From NCBI GenBank assembly GCA_949592205.1, contig CATIUR010000003.1, forward strand, positions 80,008,501 through 80,072,500: a DNA stretch of 64,000 nt, written 5' to 3'. This DNA is from Helichrysum umbraculigerum (lineage: Eukaryota > Streptophyta > Magnoliopsida > Asterales > Asteraceae). This document shows positions 8,957-20,743 of this stretch, piece after piece; the stretch's first letter is position 1, and the number at the start of each line of letters is the position of its first letter. Position numbers and translations under genes: made by a program. Under the pieces are notes generated by a model. That model ran no database searches. It had not been told where the DNA came from and saw nothing but the letters and a program-made list of their open reading frames with translations.

Positions 8957-11339
8957 TGTCGTCACCCCTATCGGTCGGTCGGATTTGACTCCGGTCGTTG
9001 TTCCAACAGCAACAGAAGCGGCGGACAGTGAGTTTTAAATTTATATGAGCTGGGGCTCAAACTATAAGTACTACCTACCTTGGGAGCAAGCAGTAAGTAT
9101 AACTCGAGGTCGTTCTTAAATCGGAGCGAATTGAAATAAAGCGGATCACCAAAGATTATGGTCACAATTAGGATGGGGGTAGGTAGATAGATTTTGGATT
9201 GATTTGGTTTTCTAATTATCCTAAATGCAGAAAAATAAATAACGAGAAATGAAATTAGGATTTAAGCAGACAGGTAGAGATGTGATTGCTGAAACTTGGA
9301 TACTAGGGTTTCGGGATGATGTTCATTATAAAATTGATTGGAGATTTACCAGATAAAGAGTAGACTTACTTTCGGTGTAAACACTAGGACCCTACGTTCA
9401 GGTGAAACCCTAGAAAAATATGTCACTGGAATCCTAGGTTATCATGATTCTGATCAGATCAGGCTGTTTTCAAACCCCCCTGAGCCTTTGCTTAATTAAG
9501 ACAAAGTCACCCTAATTGTTCTAGGGATCAGGCATAAGGCAACAGACCGCAATTGTATTTACTGACCTTTCTTAACACCTAATCGTCTATTTACTTTCAT
9601 TATAGCAAATACTGATTGTATCCTGTGTATGTTAAACTATTGGTGTGATTAGGGTTTTGCATGTCTAGGTATATGATTGACACTACCCTGTATTGTTTCT
9701 ATTGAAGCACATACTTAATCATCATAAATATAGACCCTCCTTTACAGTCAGGCGTTCATCCCTAGGAATAATCACGGTGTACAGGGCAATTAGGCATTTC
9801 CACAGTGTTCCAAACCCTAGATGTACTGACGGTGTACTGGGCATTTAAGCATTTCCACAGTGTTCCAGATCTTAGGTGTACTAACGGTGTACAGTGCAAC
9901 AAGCATTTCCACAACTTTGATTCCTAGACCACACAGTTCTAGAAGGATCACTTCTAGGTAATTCACGATGAAACGATCCATGGCATTTCTTTAGCTTCCA
10001 CGTATTTGTACTCCACACGAGGTGTTTCCAACGCTATACGAAGTACCGTGCCTTTTAAAGGAAAGTTCATAGTTTCATACTGTAACTGGAGATAACTGTG
10101 TATTCATAGTATTAGGGTTGATCAGATCCTATCCTAGGGCAACAGTCACGTGAAAGTCTGGAAAGGGTGATGAGAGACTAGATCTATATTCAGGATAAGC
10201 TTAACCAGATACACAGCATAACAATTTCCAATCGTATAAGTGAAACATTAATTTAACATCATCCCTACTCCTAATATCTACATTTCAACAATCACAATAT
10301 TAAACTACTCTATAAACATGGCAATATGCAGAATACAAACAGAAATAACATAAAGCACAAGCATTATAACAATAAGTAAAGTTTAGATATCACCGGGAAT
10401 ACAGCAGCGTAATACTGAGGATTACAAATAGTCTGAACTTGAAAAACTCATTACAACAAGATTACCAAGCTAAAACTTCCTCTAGACTCAAACCGTAAGC
10501 TCAACCCTAACCTTTCTCCTCTAACTCCTAAGAGTAGTGCTAGAGAGAGAAAGTTAGAGAGAGAAAGTGAAAGAAAAGAGAGAAATAAGAAAAGTGAGAA
10601 AATGAGAAATGTGTGAAAATGTTGAGATGTGTTAAGGTGTGTGAAATGAGGAGGAGTGATCCCCTATTTATAGGCAAAGCTCAAAAATCAGCCGTACAAC
10701 TCGCGAAACAGCACGTACAAGCAAACGAAGCAGCATACGGGGGCAAGGGGGCCGTATACGGCCTTGGTAGGGCCGTATACGGTGTATACAAGGCCGTATA
10801 CGGTCGGTATAGGGCCATATACGGTTCCCAGGGCCGTATACGGTGTCTGTCTGATTTCGTTCGTTGCTTAAAACACGCGTATCTCCTTCGTTATGCGTCC
10901 GTTTGACCCGATTCTTTCGCCTGTGGTTTCGTAATTCCATTACGCTTCTAATGATGCCAACTTCACTGAAATTGGATGTGTATAGCTCAAGCATAGCCGA
11001 AATGACTTTATAGGGTCTGATACTGCTCAGTCTTCTCCGTTCTTTATCCGATTTGCATGATTCTTGATTTTCCCGTCTCGATTTTACCTGTTTTATCATA
11101 TGATGAAGTTAGAATGTGATCTATATAAGGTAAATGAGGCCGGGTGATTTTGTGCACGTTTATTCGTCCTGATTTGCTCGTTATTTGGACGTTTTAGGTG
11201 ATTTTTGCAGCAACGCCTATATTTAGACCACTTTAGTGAAATTTAGTAAATAATGATCATTTTGGAGTGTTTTCACTAAAGATACGTCCAAAAAGTGCGG
11301 AATATTGCCCTTAAAAACATGACTATTTGAGTCACATCA
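8957..11339 (-). repeat. Element A 3' LTR
   Basis: 2383 bp. On the minus strand it begins TGATGTGACTC and ends GGGTGACGACA. Shared with the other A LTR: a TATA box, the five-unit phased array, and a three-fold 55-bp repeat (CGGTGTAC starts at 9775, 9830 and 9885, each followed by 'catttccacag'). Spurious frames run through the array on both strands. Confidence 0.95.
10664..10843 (-). promoter_or_regulatory. LTR promoter: TATA box plus phased GCCGTATACGG array
   Basis: The minus-strand TATA box lies in the plus-strand string CTATTTATAGG (10664-10674). Upstream in the transcription sense, five near-palindromes GCC[G/A]TATACGG start at 10751, 10772, 10793, 10814 and 10833 (spacing 21, 21, 21, 19). 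Unit four is GCCATATACGG. Downstream of the TATA the transcript begins with a CT-rich tract (plus-strand gagagaga, 10530-10580), typical of plant leaders. Confidence 0.85.
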
Positions 11340-11378
11340 AGTTATCCCACACTTAGGCGTTGCTTGTCCTCAAGCAAC
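11340..11378 (-). other. Element A polypurine-tract region
   Basis: Directly upstream of the 3' LTR on the minus strand, reading 'gaggacaagcaacgcc' then TAAGTGTGGGAT. This GACAAGCAA...TAAGTGTGGG signature is familiar from plant Athila/Tat 3' ends and would prime plus-strand synthesis. Further copies of the CTAAGTGTGGGAT core lie inside the element at 12861, 12926, 12988 and 13330. Confidence 0.75.
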
Positions 11379-13711
11379 ACTCAGTTAGAAAAACATTTAA
11401 AATGAGGTTTTAAGGGGCGAGTCAAAATAATTTCAAAATGATACCACTTCTAATATGATTAAGACTGTTTAAGAATAAGGAAAAGGATAAGATGATCCTT
11501 TCAGAAGCAAGAAGCAATTATCATCAAGCATACTACCAATTCTCGTGATCTTGGAGTACACATGACTAGGTGATCTCACTATAGGTTGTCACTCAATTCA
11601 CTCAAAGTGTATCGGGTTCCCTAACAATCTAGAACAATTGAAATCGCTCAAATAAGCCAGTCATGCAGCACTCATTGTCATAAGCTTGGTCGAGAATCGG
11701 ATCTCCACCACTTAGGTGAGGACGGTGCTAACTATCCCAAGACTTTCAACGGGTGGTAGTGTTTGGTGAGGTTTAAGGGTATGGGTAGTGGTATATGTTT
11801 GGTTGTAAGGGTTTGACTTATCTTAAAACTCAAAGATAGTGAAAAACTTTATTTCAGAATGGAACGGAGGATTTTGTAGCTGCTCGGCTTCTATCGAATT
11901 TTTCTTGAGAAGGTCATACTTGAAGCACTCAGCTTTATTTGATGGAACTGTTTCTTTCTCTTTTCTTGATTTTTCTACTTTTTATTTTACTTTTCTTCTT
12001 CAGAACTTCTTTGCCAGAGATTTTCTAAGGATATTTTATGTTGATCCTTTCAGAAATCCTTTTCGGAACTATGATCTTTGATCTTGAACTTCAATTTCTT
12101 TTGTCGTGCCAATTTTTCGCACTTTTGACTTTTAGAGTACACAGAAGAGGAAGACTTTAGAGCATAATTGAAGAGGATGTTCCAAAAGATGTTTTTCACG
12201 ACCTTAGAAATTCTAAGATAAGGTTTTGGGAATTTTGGGTGAGTAGGGGTTTTGTACGAGGGTTTTTAAGAAATGAAAGGTTTAGGCTCAACAGGGTTTA
12301 CTAGGTGGATCATCGATACTGATAGTAAGTATCGGAAGGGTTTTGGGCTTGAAGAGATATGTAAGAATTGGGTTTAAATCCTAAGGAATGTCAAGGTCAT
12401 CTAGCTGCACCTATACCGCGTACGGTACACACCAATGTGGTCTTGAAACGTATGTCTGGAGCAAGTTCTAATTCAGAGATGCAAGCATCGGCACACACAA
12501 GAAATGAAAGTGAAGCATTAAAGATGAATGCTTTTAGGCTCAAGATACCTCACTACAAAATAGGGTTGTATGTGCCTAGCCATGCTCCTTTCAGATTATT
12601 GTTTCTTGCTCGAGAAATTTCTACCTTATTTTCCCCATATTCCAAAATACCTTACTCATATTTCGAGAATGATTCTTTTCGAAAGTATTTAACTCAAAAA
12701 CTTTCGAGTTTAGTTTCATAATTTAACTCATAATTTTAAATTTTTGAAAAAATTTGTTTGAAAAATTTGTTATTTGGGAAAACATTTTCTGAGTAATGCT
12801 ATTTTGGACATAAAAATTGCCTAAAATTATCCAATTATCCAAGGTATTCTATACCTTGCTATCCCACACTTAGAGGAACATTGTCCCTAATGTTCTCTTG
12901 AGTTGAGTTTTTTACTGGAGGTAAAATCCCACACTTAGAGTTTGAACATGTAAGAAAATGTTTCTTAAGTGTTAAATTTGGGTTTGAATCCCACACTTAG
13001 TGATAAGCTCAGGATAGGGTATAGAATATAACAAGCTAACAAGACAGAATATATGTGATCATGAAATGGATAGAAGGTTAAGAAACTCCCCAGATAACGT
13101 TTTAAAGCATGTGAAATTTTTGCAGGAGAGAGAGTCGAAGTGAGCTTTCTTCTGCATTCTTCTTGAAGGACATCAAGCTTCATACGGGGTTATCCGGTGT
13201 CATGTATCCAACGTTATCAGAAATCAACTTCAATTCTTTTAAGTGGGGATCCTTATGGTGTAGAATCCCATACTTTAGGTTTTGAAGAAGTTGGAGTGAT
13301 TTTGATAAGTGTTTGCGGTGTGGGGAGTGATCCCACACTTAGTTCTTTGAAGTGCTTGGATACAAGGAAGTTTTGAGAAGAACGAGGCCCCTCCATGAGA
13401 TGTTTGAATGTTCCGCAGTCTGCAAATATTGAAAACTGGTTCGGGTTGCCTTTTGACTTCACGGATTTTCTTCTTGAAAGTGCGTCATCTCGCCTTTTTC
13501 CACGTTCATACATCACAACATTTCTACTTATTAAACAGAAAGAAAATGAAACATAATAAGTAATAGCATAATATAGATAAGGATAGAGTGATCAACCAAC
13601 TAGTGGCTGATACAAATAAGTTCCAAAAGTAAGGTTTAACAGTAGCCAACAAACGCAAGATAATAGTAATAATGTCTGAAACCAAAGTCAGATGATGCAA
13701 ATGGGGTAGAA

Positions 13712-15439
13712 CTATGAAGGTGGGGATCCCTGGTCAGGTAAATCAATATGCTGAGTAGGAGCTGGTGCTGTAGATGGTCCTACGACTGACTGCTGGCCAC
13801 TAGATACTCTCTGTCCCTGTTCTTCAGCATTGATCAGTTTGAGCTGAATCAATATGTCTCTGAGGGTAGCTGCTGGCAGTCTCATCGGATCAGTGTAGCC
13901 CCACTCTAGCAAAATAGCCGAAGTAACCCCTTCCTGCTCTAGTAAGGTCATGTAAGCCTGACGTAGCATGCTCTCTGTCGGTACAGCTGAGGAAGAGATC
14001 GGTCCCAAGTTTAATAGCATCCCGGAAGTGTCAAAAGATACAGCATCAGTGCCCAAGTAGACTGTGTCAGCACGGTAAGATCTACTGGCGACTGGCTGGG
14101 CAGGATGAGGAATCACAGGTGCAGAAATCACTGGCTGAACTACCGGTATCTCGGTCTCAACTGACTGGACCTGCTCTGGTACTGGTGTGGTCCGGATAGC
14201 GGGTGATGGTGTATGGGTGGTATGTGATGGGATGGATGTATGTGGTGGTGTTATGGCTGGTGGTGGTGGACCGCATCGGTACATGTAAGGCTCTGGGTCT
14301 GGAATACCAAGTTTCCTGGAAATCAACAGCTGATGGGAACGGCTAACCTGAAGAGCATGCAAAAGATAATACTGTGTCCGTGAGGTCACTGGATCTGTGT
14401 AGTGAACAGTAGCCTAAGCTGGTGGCTCGGCTGTCTCAGCTCCTCTATGCGGGACACTAGTATGAGTAGTAGGTGCTCGGGCTCTATCAGATGGGCCATC
14501 CTCAGTATCTGCAACAGGTGAGGATCCTCTAACACGCTTCCCTGGGAGACGACATCCTGGAATGATCTGTTTGGTGTTCTTCCATAGGCACTGTCTCTGC
14601 TCATCTACCTCAACAAGATGGATCAACTTGCAGTAGTCCAAGTTGAATGGCAAAGAACGAGAACAAACAATAAACTCCTCAGTGTGGGCCTCAGTCAACA
14701 ATCCCATACTATAAAGCAATCTAGTAATAATCGACCCCATGAACATGTGCCTATCCATGTCTGTCTCAGCTCCAAGTCTCTCAGCGATCAAGAAAGCAAC
14801 ATTCAGATTCTTTCCTCCTATGATTGCTTCCATGAATTTCAACTCTTCGGCACTCACAGCACCACCTTCCTTCTTTCCAAATATAGAACATGCTAACAAC
14901 TTGTGAAGGATGTGATGAACCGGCTTGATGAAAGTGGATGACTTAACACAGCTCCTAAAGTTTGATCCTGCTAAATCCATCCAAATATCCTTATGGTTCC
15001 TGTTTGGTAGGCTGGAGATGTCTTGAACACTGTTTCTAAACCATGCAGAGTTGACCTGAGACTCTGTATATAAACCAAGATATACTCCCAAGTCGGCAAC
15101 TGAGATATGATGAATCTGTTCCTGAAACCTGAATGAAATCTTTCTTTTGTCGGATACGCTCATCTTTGGATTCAGCTGGTAAGTCATCATGAACTCTGTC
15201 ACTACTTCTCGGTATGCATACTCATCTATATCGAAGAGACGGAGAAAGGCATTGTTCACTTGACCATCGGTCTCATACATCAACAAACTCTTCAACTCAT
15301 CCCTGATCCCTAGCTTAATCATGTCTTTCCATACCACATACCGATTACTGCCTATCGGTCGCTGCAACCACTGGCGAATGAGTGACCTATTCTTTGAAGA
15401 TTTGGCCAAGTAGCTGAGTGAAGGTGGGCAATTTTCCAT
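13712..15439 (-). pseudogene. Athila ORF-1-type protein, one nonsense codon
   Basis: One minus-strand frame of about 575 codons, broken only by a TAG at 14414-14416. I take the first ATG at 15439; a TTG 33 bases upstream is also open. The N-terminal 300 residues carry the pattern of the Athila ORF-1 family: LFDIDEYAYREVV near residue 70, LGVYLGLYTE near 130, then a HHILHKLLACSIFGKKEG block and LNVAFLIAERL. The C-terminal part after the stop is Pro/Ser/Thr-rich and low-complexity, then helical. The role of this family is unknown; in Athila it lies downstream of Pol, in the place of an env-like frame. Here no Pol precedes it. 15440-16123 is AT-rich and has no frame. Confidence 0.75.
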
Positions 15440-16123
15440 CTTAAACTTGATGTAATGATGTTGTGGATGCAAGAAAGATCATAAAATGATGAATTTTGAG
15501 CTTGGAATCATGCAAAATGGTTGAGTAATGAAGGTTTGGTGGTGATGGAGGTGAGGCCGACGGTTTGGGGGTGGGGAGAGGAAGAAGATGAACTTTTTTA
15601 ATGTTTTGTCTTATGTGTGTGGCTAAAATCCCTTTTATACCCTTTTAAACGTACGCGATTTAAAATTCGCGAAAGATACGAAACATACAAGTAAAATTTC
15701 AAAGTTTAAAAATTTTTAATAAAACAATTTTAAAAAGTATGTTCGTAATTTTCTGAACCTTTACGCGCAGTCTGAAAAGATTTTTGCGAATCGTATGCGA
15801 AATCGTATACGTTTTTTTATTTAAAACAAGACAGTCTTTTTGTGTTCTTTAAAATCCAAGACAAATTCAAAATTAATTTTTCAAAATTTAAAAATAAACT
15901 TTTTCGAACTTTCTGAAAATGTCTGAAATTCGCTACTGTGTTGCGCGAATTTGAATTTTAAAAGAACGTTTTCTTTTATTTTTAAATGCAAGCTTTTAAA
16001 TTTAAAAATAAACCACTAATATTACTTATCCTAAATACTTAAAATAAAACTAAATTAACTAAAGTTTGGGTTGCCTCCCAAAAAGCGCTTGGTTAAAGTC
16101 GGTAGCTCGACTTTTGGACAAAT

Positions 16124-17587
16124 TTATTGAATATTGCCCAAGAGCAATTGTTTAAGTGAGTTTGGTGCTCTTGGTTGAGGGAAAGTGTAGCGAGGAATAA
16201 AGTCACAAGTGAGAATCTTAATGACAGAATCAACTAGGTCTGCGGGATGTAACGAGAATCGTTCGTGTTCAGTGAGAAACATACGCTCCTTTTTGCCTAA
16301 ATCTAAAAGATTGTCGATAAACTTGTTAAATTCCTTTCTAACTTTCTTAGGGTTTGAAATTCCATTTCGTGATCCGTCATCTATATGGTTTAAGTCATGA
16401 AGAAGCATTCCCAGGGTTTGTTGAAATTTCCATTCTTCTCTCGAATCGGGATCTCCGGTGGTAGTGTGAACTGACTCCGCGATTTCTTCAATTAAAGATG
16501 TTTGCGAAAGAGTGAAAGGAAATTTTGACTGAGCAAATAACAAAGTGAGTGAGATGTTAATATCCTTCCTTCCAGCAAAGAAAGTAGCTTCCATGTTATC
16601 GTCAGTGGCTCCAGGGAATATCTCTAACAACTTGTCGATCATGTAAGTAGCGGGGTCAACGAAAAATGGAATTTTATCAGAAATGACGAGAGATATAGCG
16701 GGATCTTTGCTGATCCAGAACTCAAGCTCATAAATCATAGCTGCAACATAACGATTAATTAGGGTTTGGGAAACCGGTTGATAATCGGTGCAGGCGAATA
16801 GGTCCATTAGTAGGTCTATTTTAAGCTTTAGTTCTTGCTCTCGATAATGTGTGAAGATACCTTCCTCCTTTTGATTTGGAAGATGGTGGAGAATACCAAC
16901 CTGTTTCTTTATCCTACGAGTGACTTCTCTTTGTTCAACTGAAAAAGGAAAGTCAGATGTTTTGAGTTGTCTGGCAAATGCCCGACAAACATCCAATCTC
17001 CTATCAGGATCAAAAGAGTTACCTACGTAGCGGATATTTTCTTCAGGTTTGATTGGTAAAGTCCTATCAACAACACGATAGATGGTGTACTCAGGTTCGG
17101 GTACGAGGTTCAAAAAGATAGGTGACTTTGGAGGGTACTCGTAAACTTCTTCGTCCCATGGTGGAAGACGTTCTTCAATGGGTGGAAAACGAAAGGGTTG
17201 AAGATGTTCAGAGTTACTCTCGACAAAACCAGATGAGGTAGGGAATTGAAAGAAGTTTTCTAAGGAATATGAAATCTCAGGAGCAGGTATAACCTGATAG
17301 CTTAGAATGCTAGATGCAGAAGTTGAGATCTTCTGATGAGAATCATGGGTTCCTAAGTCAAGGTCTAAGAATTACCCTATGGTTCTAGATTCATCGTCTG
17401 AATTAGCGGAGATAACTTCGGAAGAGGATAAAGATGAAGAGTAGACGTCAGATTCCAACTCTTGTTCTAAGCAGGCGAAGAACTCAGTGTCATCCATGGC
17501 CATCATTTCTTCAGATGTCTTGAGGGTGAGTGGAGAAATAGGGCTAGACGGAAATGAATCATAGAAAGATGTTTTTGTATTTTTCAT
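16124..17587 (-). pseudogene. Accessory helical-repeat protein, one nonsense codon
   Basis: A 487-residue minus-strand frame from an ATG at 17587, 133 bp after the primer site, broken by a TAA at 17372-17374. The N-terminus is acidic and Ser-rich (FFACLEQELESD). The second half is predicted to be mainly alpha-helical, with two modules opening FPFSVEQ and FPFTLSQ, 143 residues apart. The same two modules occur at the same distance (142) in the C-terminal third of the element T protein (FPYSTKQ and LTFSHYQ). Shared strings include QTSLI followed by helical I..I..S.., and KIEIF/LLEIF-like segments before it. I do not recognise the fold. It sits where gag should be, so it may replace or assist Gag, which is inference. 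Confidence 0.7.
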
Positions 17588-17719
17588 TTTTAATTAAACT
17601 ATCTAAATTATTCTAAGGAAAGCAAATAACTACCAACTAAGTTTGGGAAAACCTAATTGGAAAGGGTCTCCTAAAAGCTAGAATATCTAAGGCGGCTTCA
17701 AATCGTAACGCTCTTCGAT

Positions 17720-17736
17720 CCCCGGCAGCGGCGCCA
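17720..17736 (-). other. Element A primer binding site (tRNA-Asp type)
   Basis: The minus strand reads TGGCGCCGCTGCCGGGG six bases after the end of the 5' LTR. This complements the 3' end of plant tRNA-Asp with one mismatch (from memory of that tRNA). Athila elements use this primer. Confidence 0.85.
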
Positions 17737-17742
17737 AAAACT

Positions 17743-20123
17743 TGTCGTCACCCCTATCGGTCGGTCGAATTTGACTCCGGTCGTTGTTCCAACAGCAACA
17801 TAAGCGGCGGACAGTGAGTTTTAAATTTATATGAGCTGGGGCTCAAACTATAAGTACTACCTACCTTGGGAGCAAGCAGTAAGTATAACTCGAGGTCGTT
17901 CTTAAATCGGAGCGAATTGAAATAAAGCGGATCACCAAAGATTATGGTCGCAATTAGGATGGGGGTAGGTAGATAGATTTTGGATTGATTTGGTTTTCTA
18001 CTTATCCTAAATGCAGAAAAATAAATAACGAGAAATGAAATTAGGGTTTAAGCAGACAGGTAGAGATGTGATTGCTGAAACTTGGATACTAGGGTTTCGG
18101 GATGATGTTCATTATAAAATTGATTGGAGATTTACCAGATAAAGAGTAGACATACTTTCGGTGTAAACACTAGGACCCTACGTTCAGGTGAAACCCTAGA
18201 AACATATGTCACTGGAATCCTAGGTTATCATGATTCTGATCAGATCAGGCTGTTTTCAAACCCCCCTGAGCCTTTGCTTAATTAAGACAAAGTCACCCCA
18301 ATTGTTCTAGGGATCAGGCATAAGGCAACAGACCGCAATTGTATTTACTGACCTTTCTTAACACCTAATCGTCTATTTACTTTCATTATAGCAAATACTG
18401 ATTGTATCCTGTGTATGTTAAACTATTGGTGTGATTAGGGTTTTGCATGTCTAGGTATATGATTGACACTACCCTGTATTGTTTCTATTGAAGCACATAC
18501 TTAACCATCATAAATATAGACCCTCCTTTATAGTCAGGCGTTCATCCCTAGGAATAATCACGGTGTACAGGGCAATTAGGCATTTCCACAATGTTCCAAA
18601 CCCTAGATGTACTGACGGTGTACTGGGCATTTAAGCATTTCCACAGTGTTCCAGATCTTAGGTGTACTAACAGTGTACAGTGCAATAAGCATTTCCACAG
18701 CTTTGATTCCTAGACCACAGTTCTAGAAGGATCACTTCTAGGTAATTCACGATGAAACGATCCATGGCATTTCCTTAGCTTCCACGTATTTGTACTCCAC
18801 ACGAGGTGTTTCCAACGCTATACGAAGTACCGTGCCATTTAAAGGAAAGTTCATAGTTTCATACTGTAACTGGAGATAACTGTGTATTCATAGTATTAGG
18901 GTTGATCAGATCCTATCCTAGGGCAACAGTCACGTGAAAGTCTGGAAAGGGTGATGAGAGACTAGATCTATATTCAGGATAAGCTTAACCAGATACACAG
19001 CATAACAATTTCCAATCGTATAAGTGAAACATTAATTTAACATCATCCCTACTCCTAATATCTACATTTCAACAATCACAATATTAAACTACTCTATAAA
19101 CATGGCAATATGCAGAATACAAACTGAAATAACATAAAGCACAAGCATTATAACAGTAAGTAAAGTTTAGATATCACCGGGAATACAGCAGCGTAATACT
19201 GAGGATTACAAATAGTCTGAACTTGAAAAACTCGTTACAACAATATTACCAAGCTAAAACTTCATCTAGACTCGAACCGTAAGCTCAAACCTAACCTTTC
19301 TCCTCTAACTCCTAAGAGTAGTGCTAGAGAGAGAAAGTTAGAGAGAGAAAGTGAAAGAAAAGAGAGAAATAAGAAAAGTGAGAAAATGAGAAATGTGTGA
19401 AAATGTTGAGATGTGTTAAGGTGTGTGAAATGAGGAGGAGTGATCCCCTATTTATAGGCAAAGCTCAAAAATCAGCCGTACAACTCGCGAAACAGCACGT
19501 ACAAGCAAACGAAGCAGCATACGGGGGAAAGGGGGCCATATACGGCCTTGGTAGGGCCGTATACGGTGTATACAAGGCCGTATACGGTCTGTATAGGGCC
19601 ATATACGGTTCCCAGGGCCGTATACGGTGTCTGTCTGATTTCGTTCGTTGCTTAAAACGCGCGTATCTCCTTCGTTATGCGTCCGTTTGACCCGATTCTT
19701 TCGCCTGTGGTTTCGTAATTCCATTACGCTTCTAATGATGCCAACTTCACTGAAATTGGATGTGTATAGCTCAAGCATAGCCGAAATGACTTTATAGGGT
19801 CTGATACTGCTCAGTCTTCTCCGTTCTTTATCCGATTTGCATGATTCTTGATTTTTCCGTCTCGATTTTACCTGTTTTATCATATGATGAAGTTAGAATG
19901 TGATCTATATAAGGTAAATGAGGCCGGGTGATTTTGTGCACGTTTATTCGTCCTGATTTGCTCGTTATTTGGACGTTTTAGGTGATTTTTGCAGCAACGC
20001 CTATATTTAGACCACTTTAGTGAAATTTAGTAAATAATGATCATTTTGGAATGTTTTCACTAAAGATACGTCCAAAAAGTGCGGAATATTGCCCTTAAAA
20101 ACATGACTATTTGAGTCACATCA
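17743..20123 (-). repeat. Element A 5' LTR
   Basis: 2381 bp, nearly identical to 8957-11339, with a 2-bp deletion in 'gaccacagttc'. TATA string at 19448-19458; phased units start at 19535, 19556, 19577, 19598 and 19617 (again 21, 21, 21, 19). Units one and four are the GCCATATACGG variant. Confidence 0.95.
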
Positions 20124-20743
20124 TAGCCTAAAGTTGCGAAAAGTGCTAGCACATGTACCAGGCGAGTACGAGAAAGGACGAAAAAGCACCACACGATGGG
20201 AGGGAGGGCCGGCGGCTGCAGGGTGGCCGGCGACGGCTGGCCTGCACCCGCCGACTTTTTCTCGTTTCTTGATTCGCGCGTATCTTCTTTGTTATGCATC
20301 CGTTTTCATCGATTCCTTTTGCGTTAGATTCGTTTTTCAAAAACAAAGACTTTGATGAAAAGAAATACCTGAAAAGTGTCTCTGATCTTTAGATGTCTTG
20401 TACGAATCATTTGAATCTTCCGGTGTACGTAGAGTCTTCATTCTTCATCTGTTTTTGTTGATTCTTCTTCTGTTGGATTCGTATTTTGAAAACGAACATA
20501 TTGGATAAGATGGATCTTGGTGAAGGGTACTTTGTCTCTAAATCTTGTTTTGATGCCTTGAATCTTCAAACGTGTGTGGAATCTTCATTTTCTGGCCGTT
20601 TTGCTTGATTTTTCTCGAGCACCCTTGTTTTGACCTTCTTGGCATAATATCACTGATTTGTGTATTATTTGAGTTCAATTGCCAAGTATTGTTCCATAAT
20701 GAGAGAGATATTGGTAGTAAAAACGTGACTTTTTACGTGATAT
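20124..20743 (-). mobile_element. Element C LTR, right part
   Basis: U3 end of the element C LTR. The first 5 bp are the TSD of A. The minus strand starts TGATATCACG. It contains the third ACATGT repeat (20151), a GC-rich patch (20197-20260), and a 'cgtatcttctttgttatgc' block matching the U3 of A and T ('cgtatctccttcgttatgc'). Confidence 0.8.

Larger units (their letters stand above)
8957..20123 (-). mobile_element. Element A: non-autonomous Athila-like LTR retrotransposon
   Basis: An 11,167-bp element, minus strand, with complete ends. Target-site duplication TAGCC (8952-8956 and 20124-20128); LTRs of 2383 and 2381 bp with TG...CA ends; a tRNA-Asp-type primer site; and an Athila-type polypurine region. 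The 6.4-kb interior has two long decayed frames (an accessory protein and an Athila ORF-1-like protein). There is no Gag, protease, reverse transcriptase, RNase H or integrase, so it would need a helper. By eye the LTRs differ at roughly 30 positions plus a 2-bp gap (about 1.3%), a fairly recent insertion. It sits inside the LTR of element C. Confidence 0.93.

Noticed and set aside
10613..11099. Overlapping frames across the phased array (also at 19397, 30846, 40180 and 49540)
   Set aside because: They exist on both strands because the palindrome lacks stops; they lie in LTR promoter sequence.
20134..20355. GC-rich frames near 20200
   Set aside because: Produced by a GC-rich patch in the U3 of the C LTR; overlapping in several frames.
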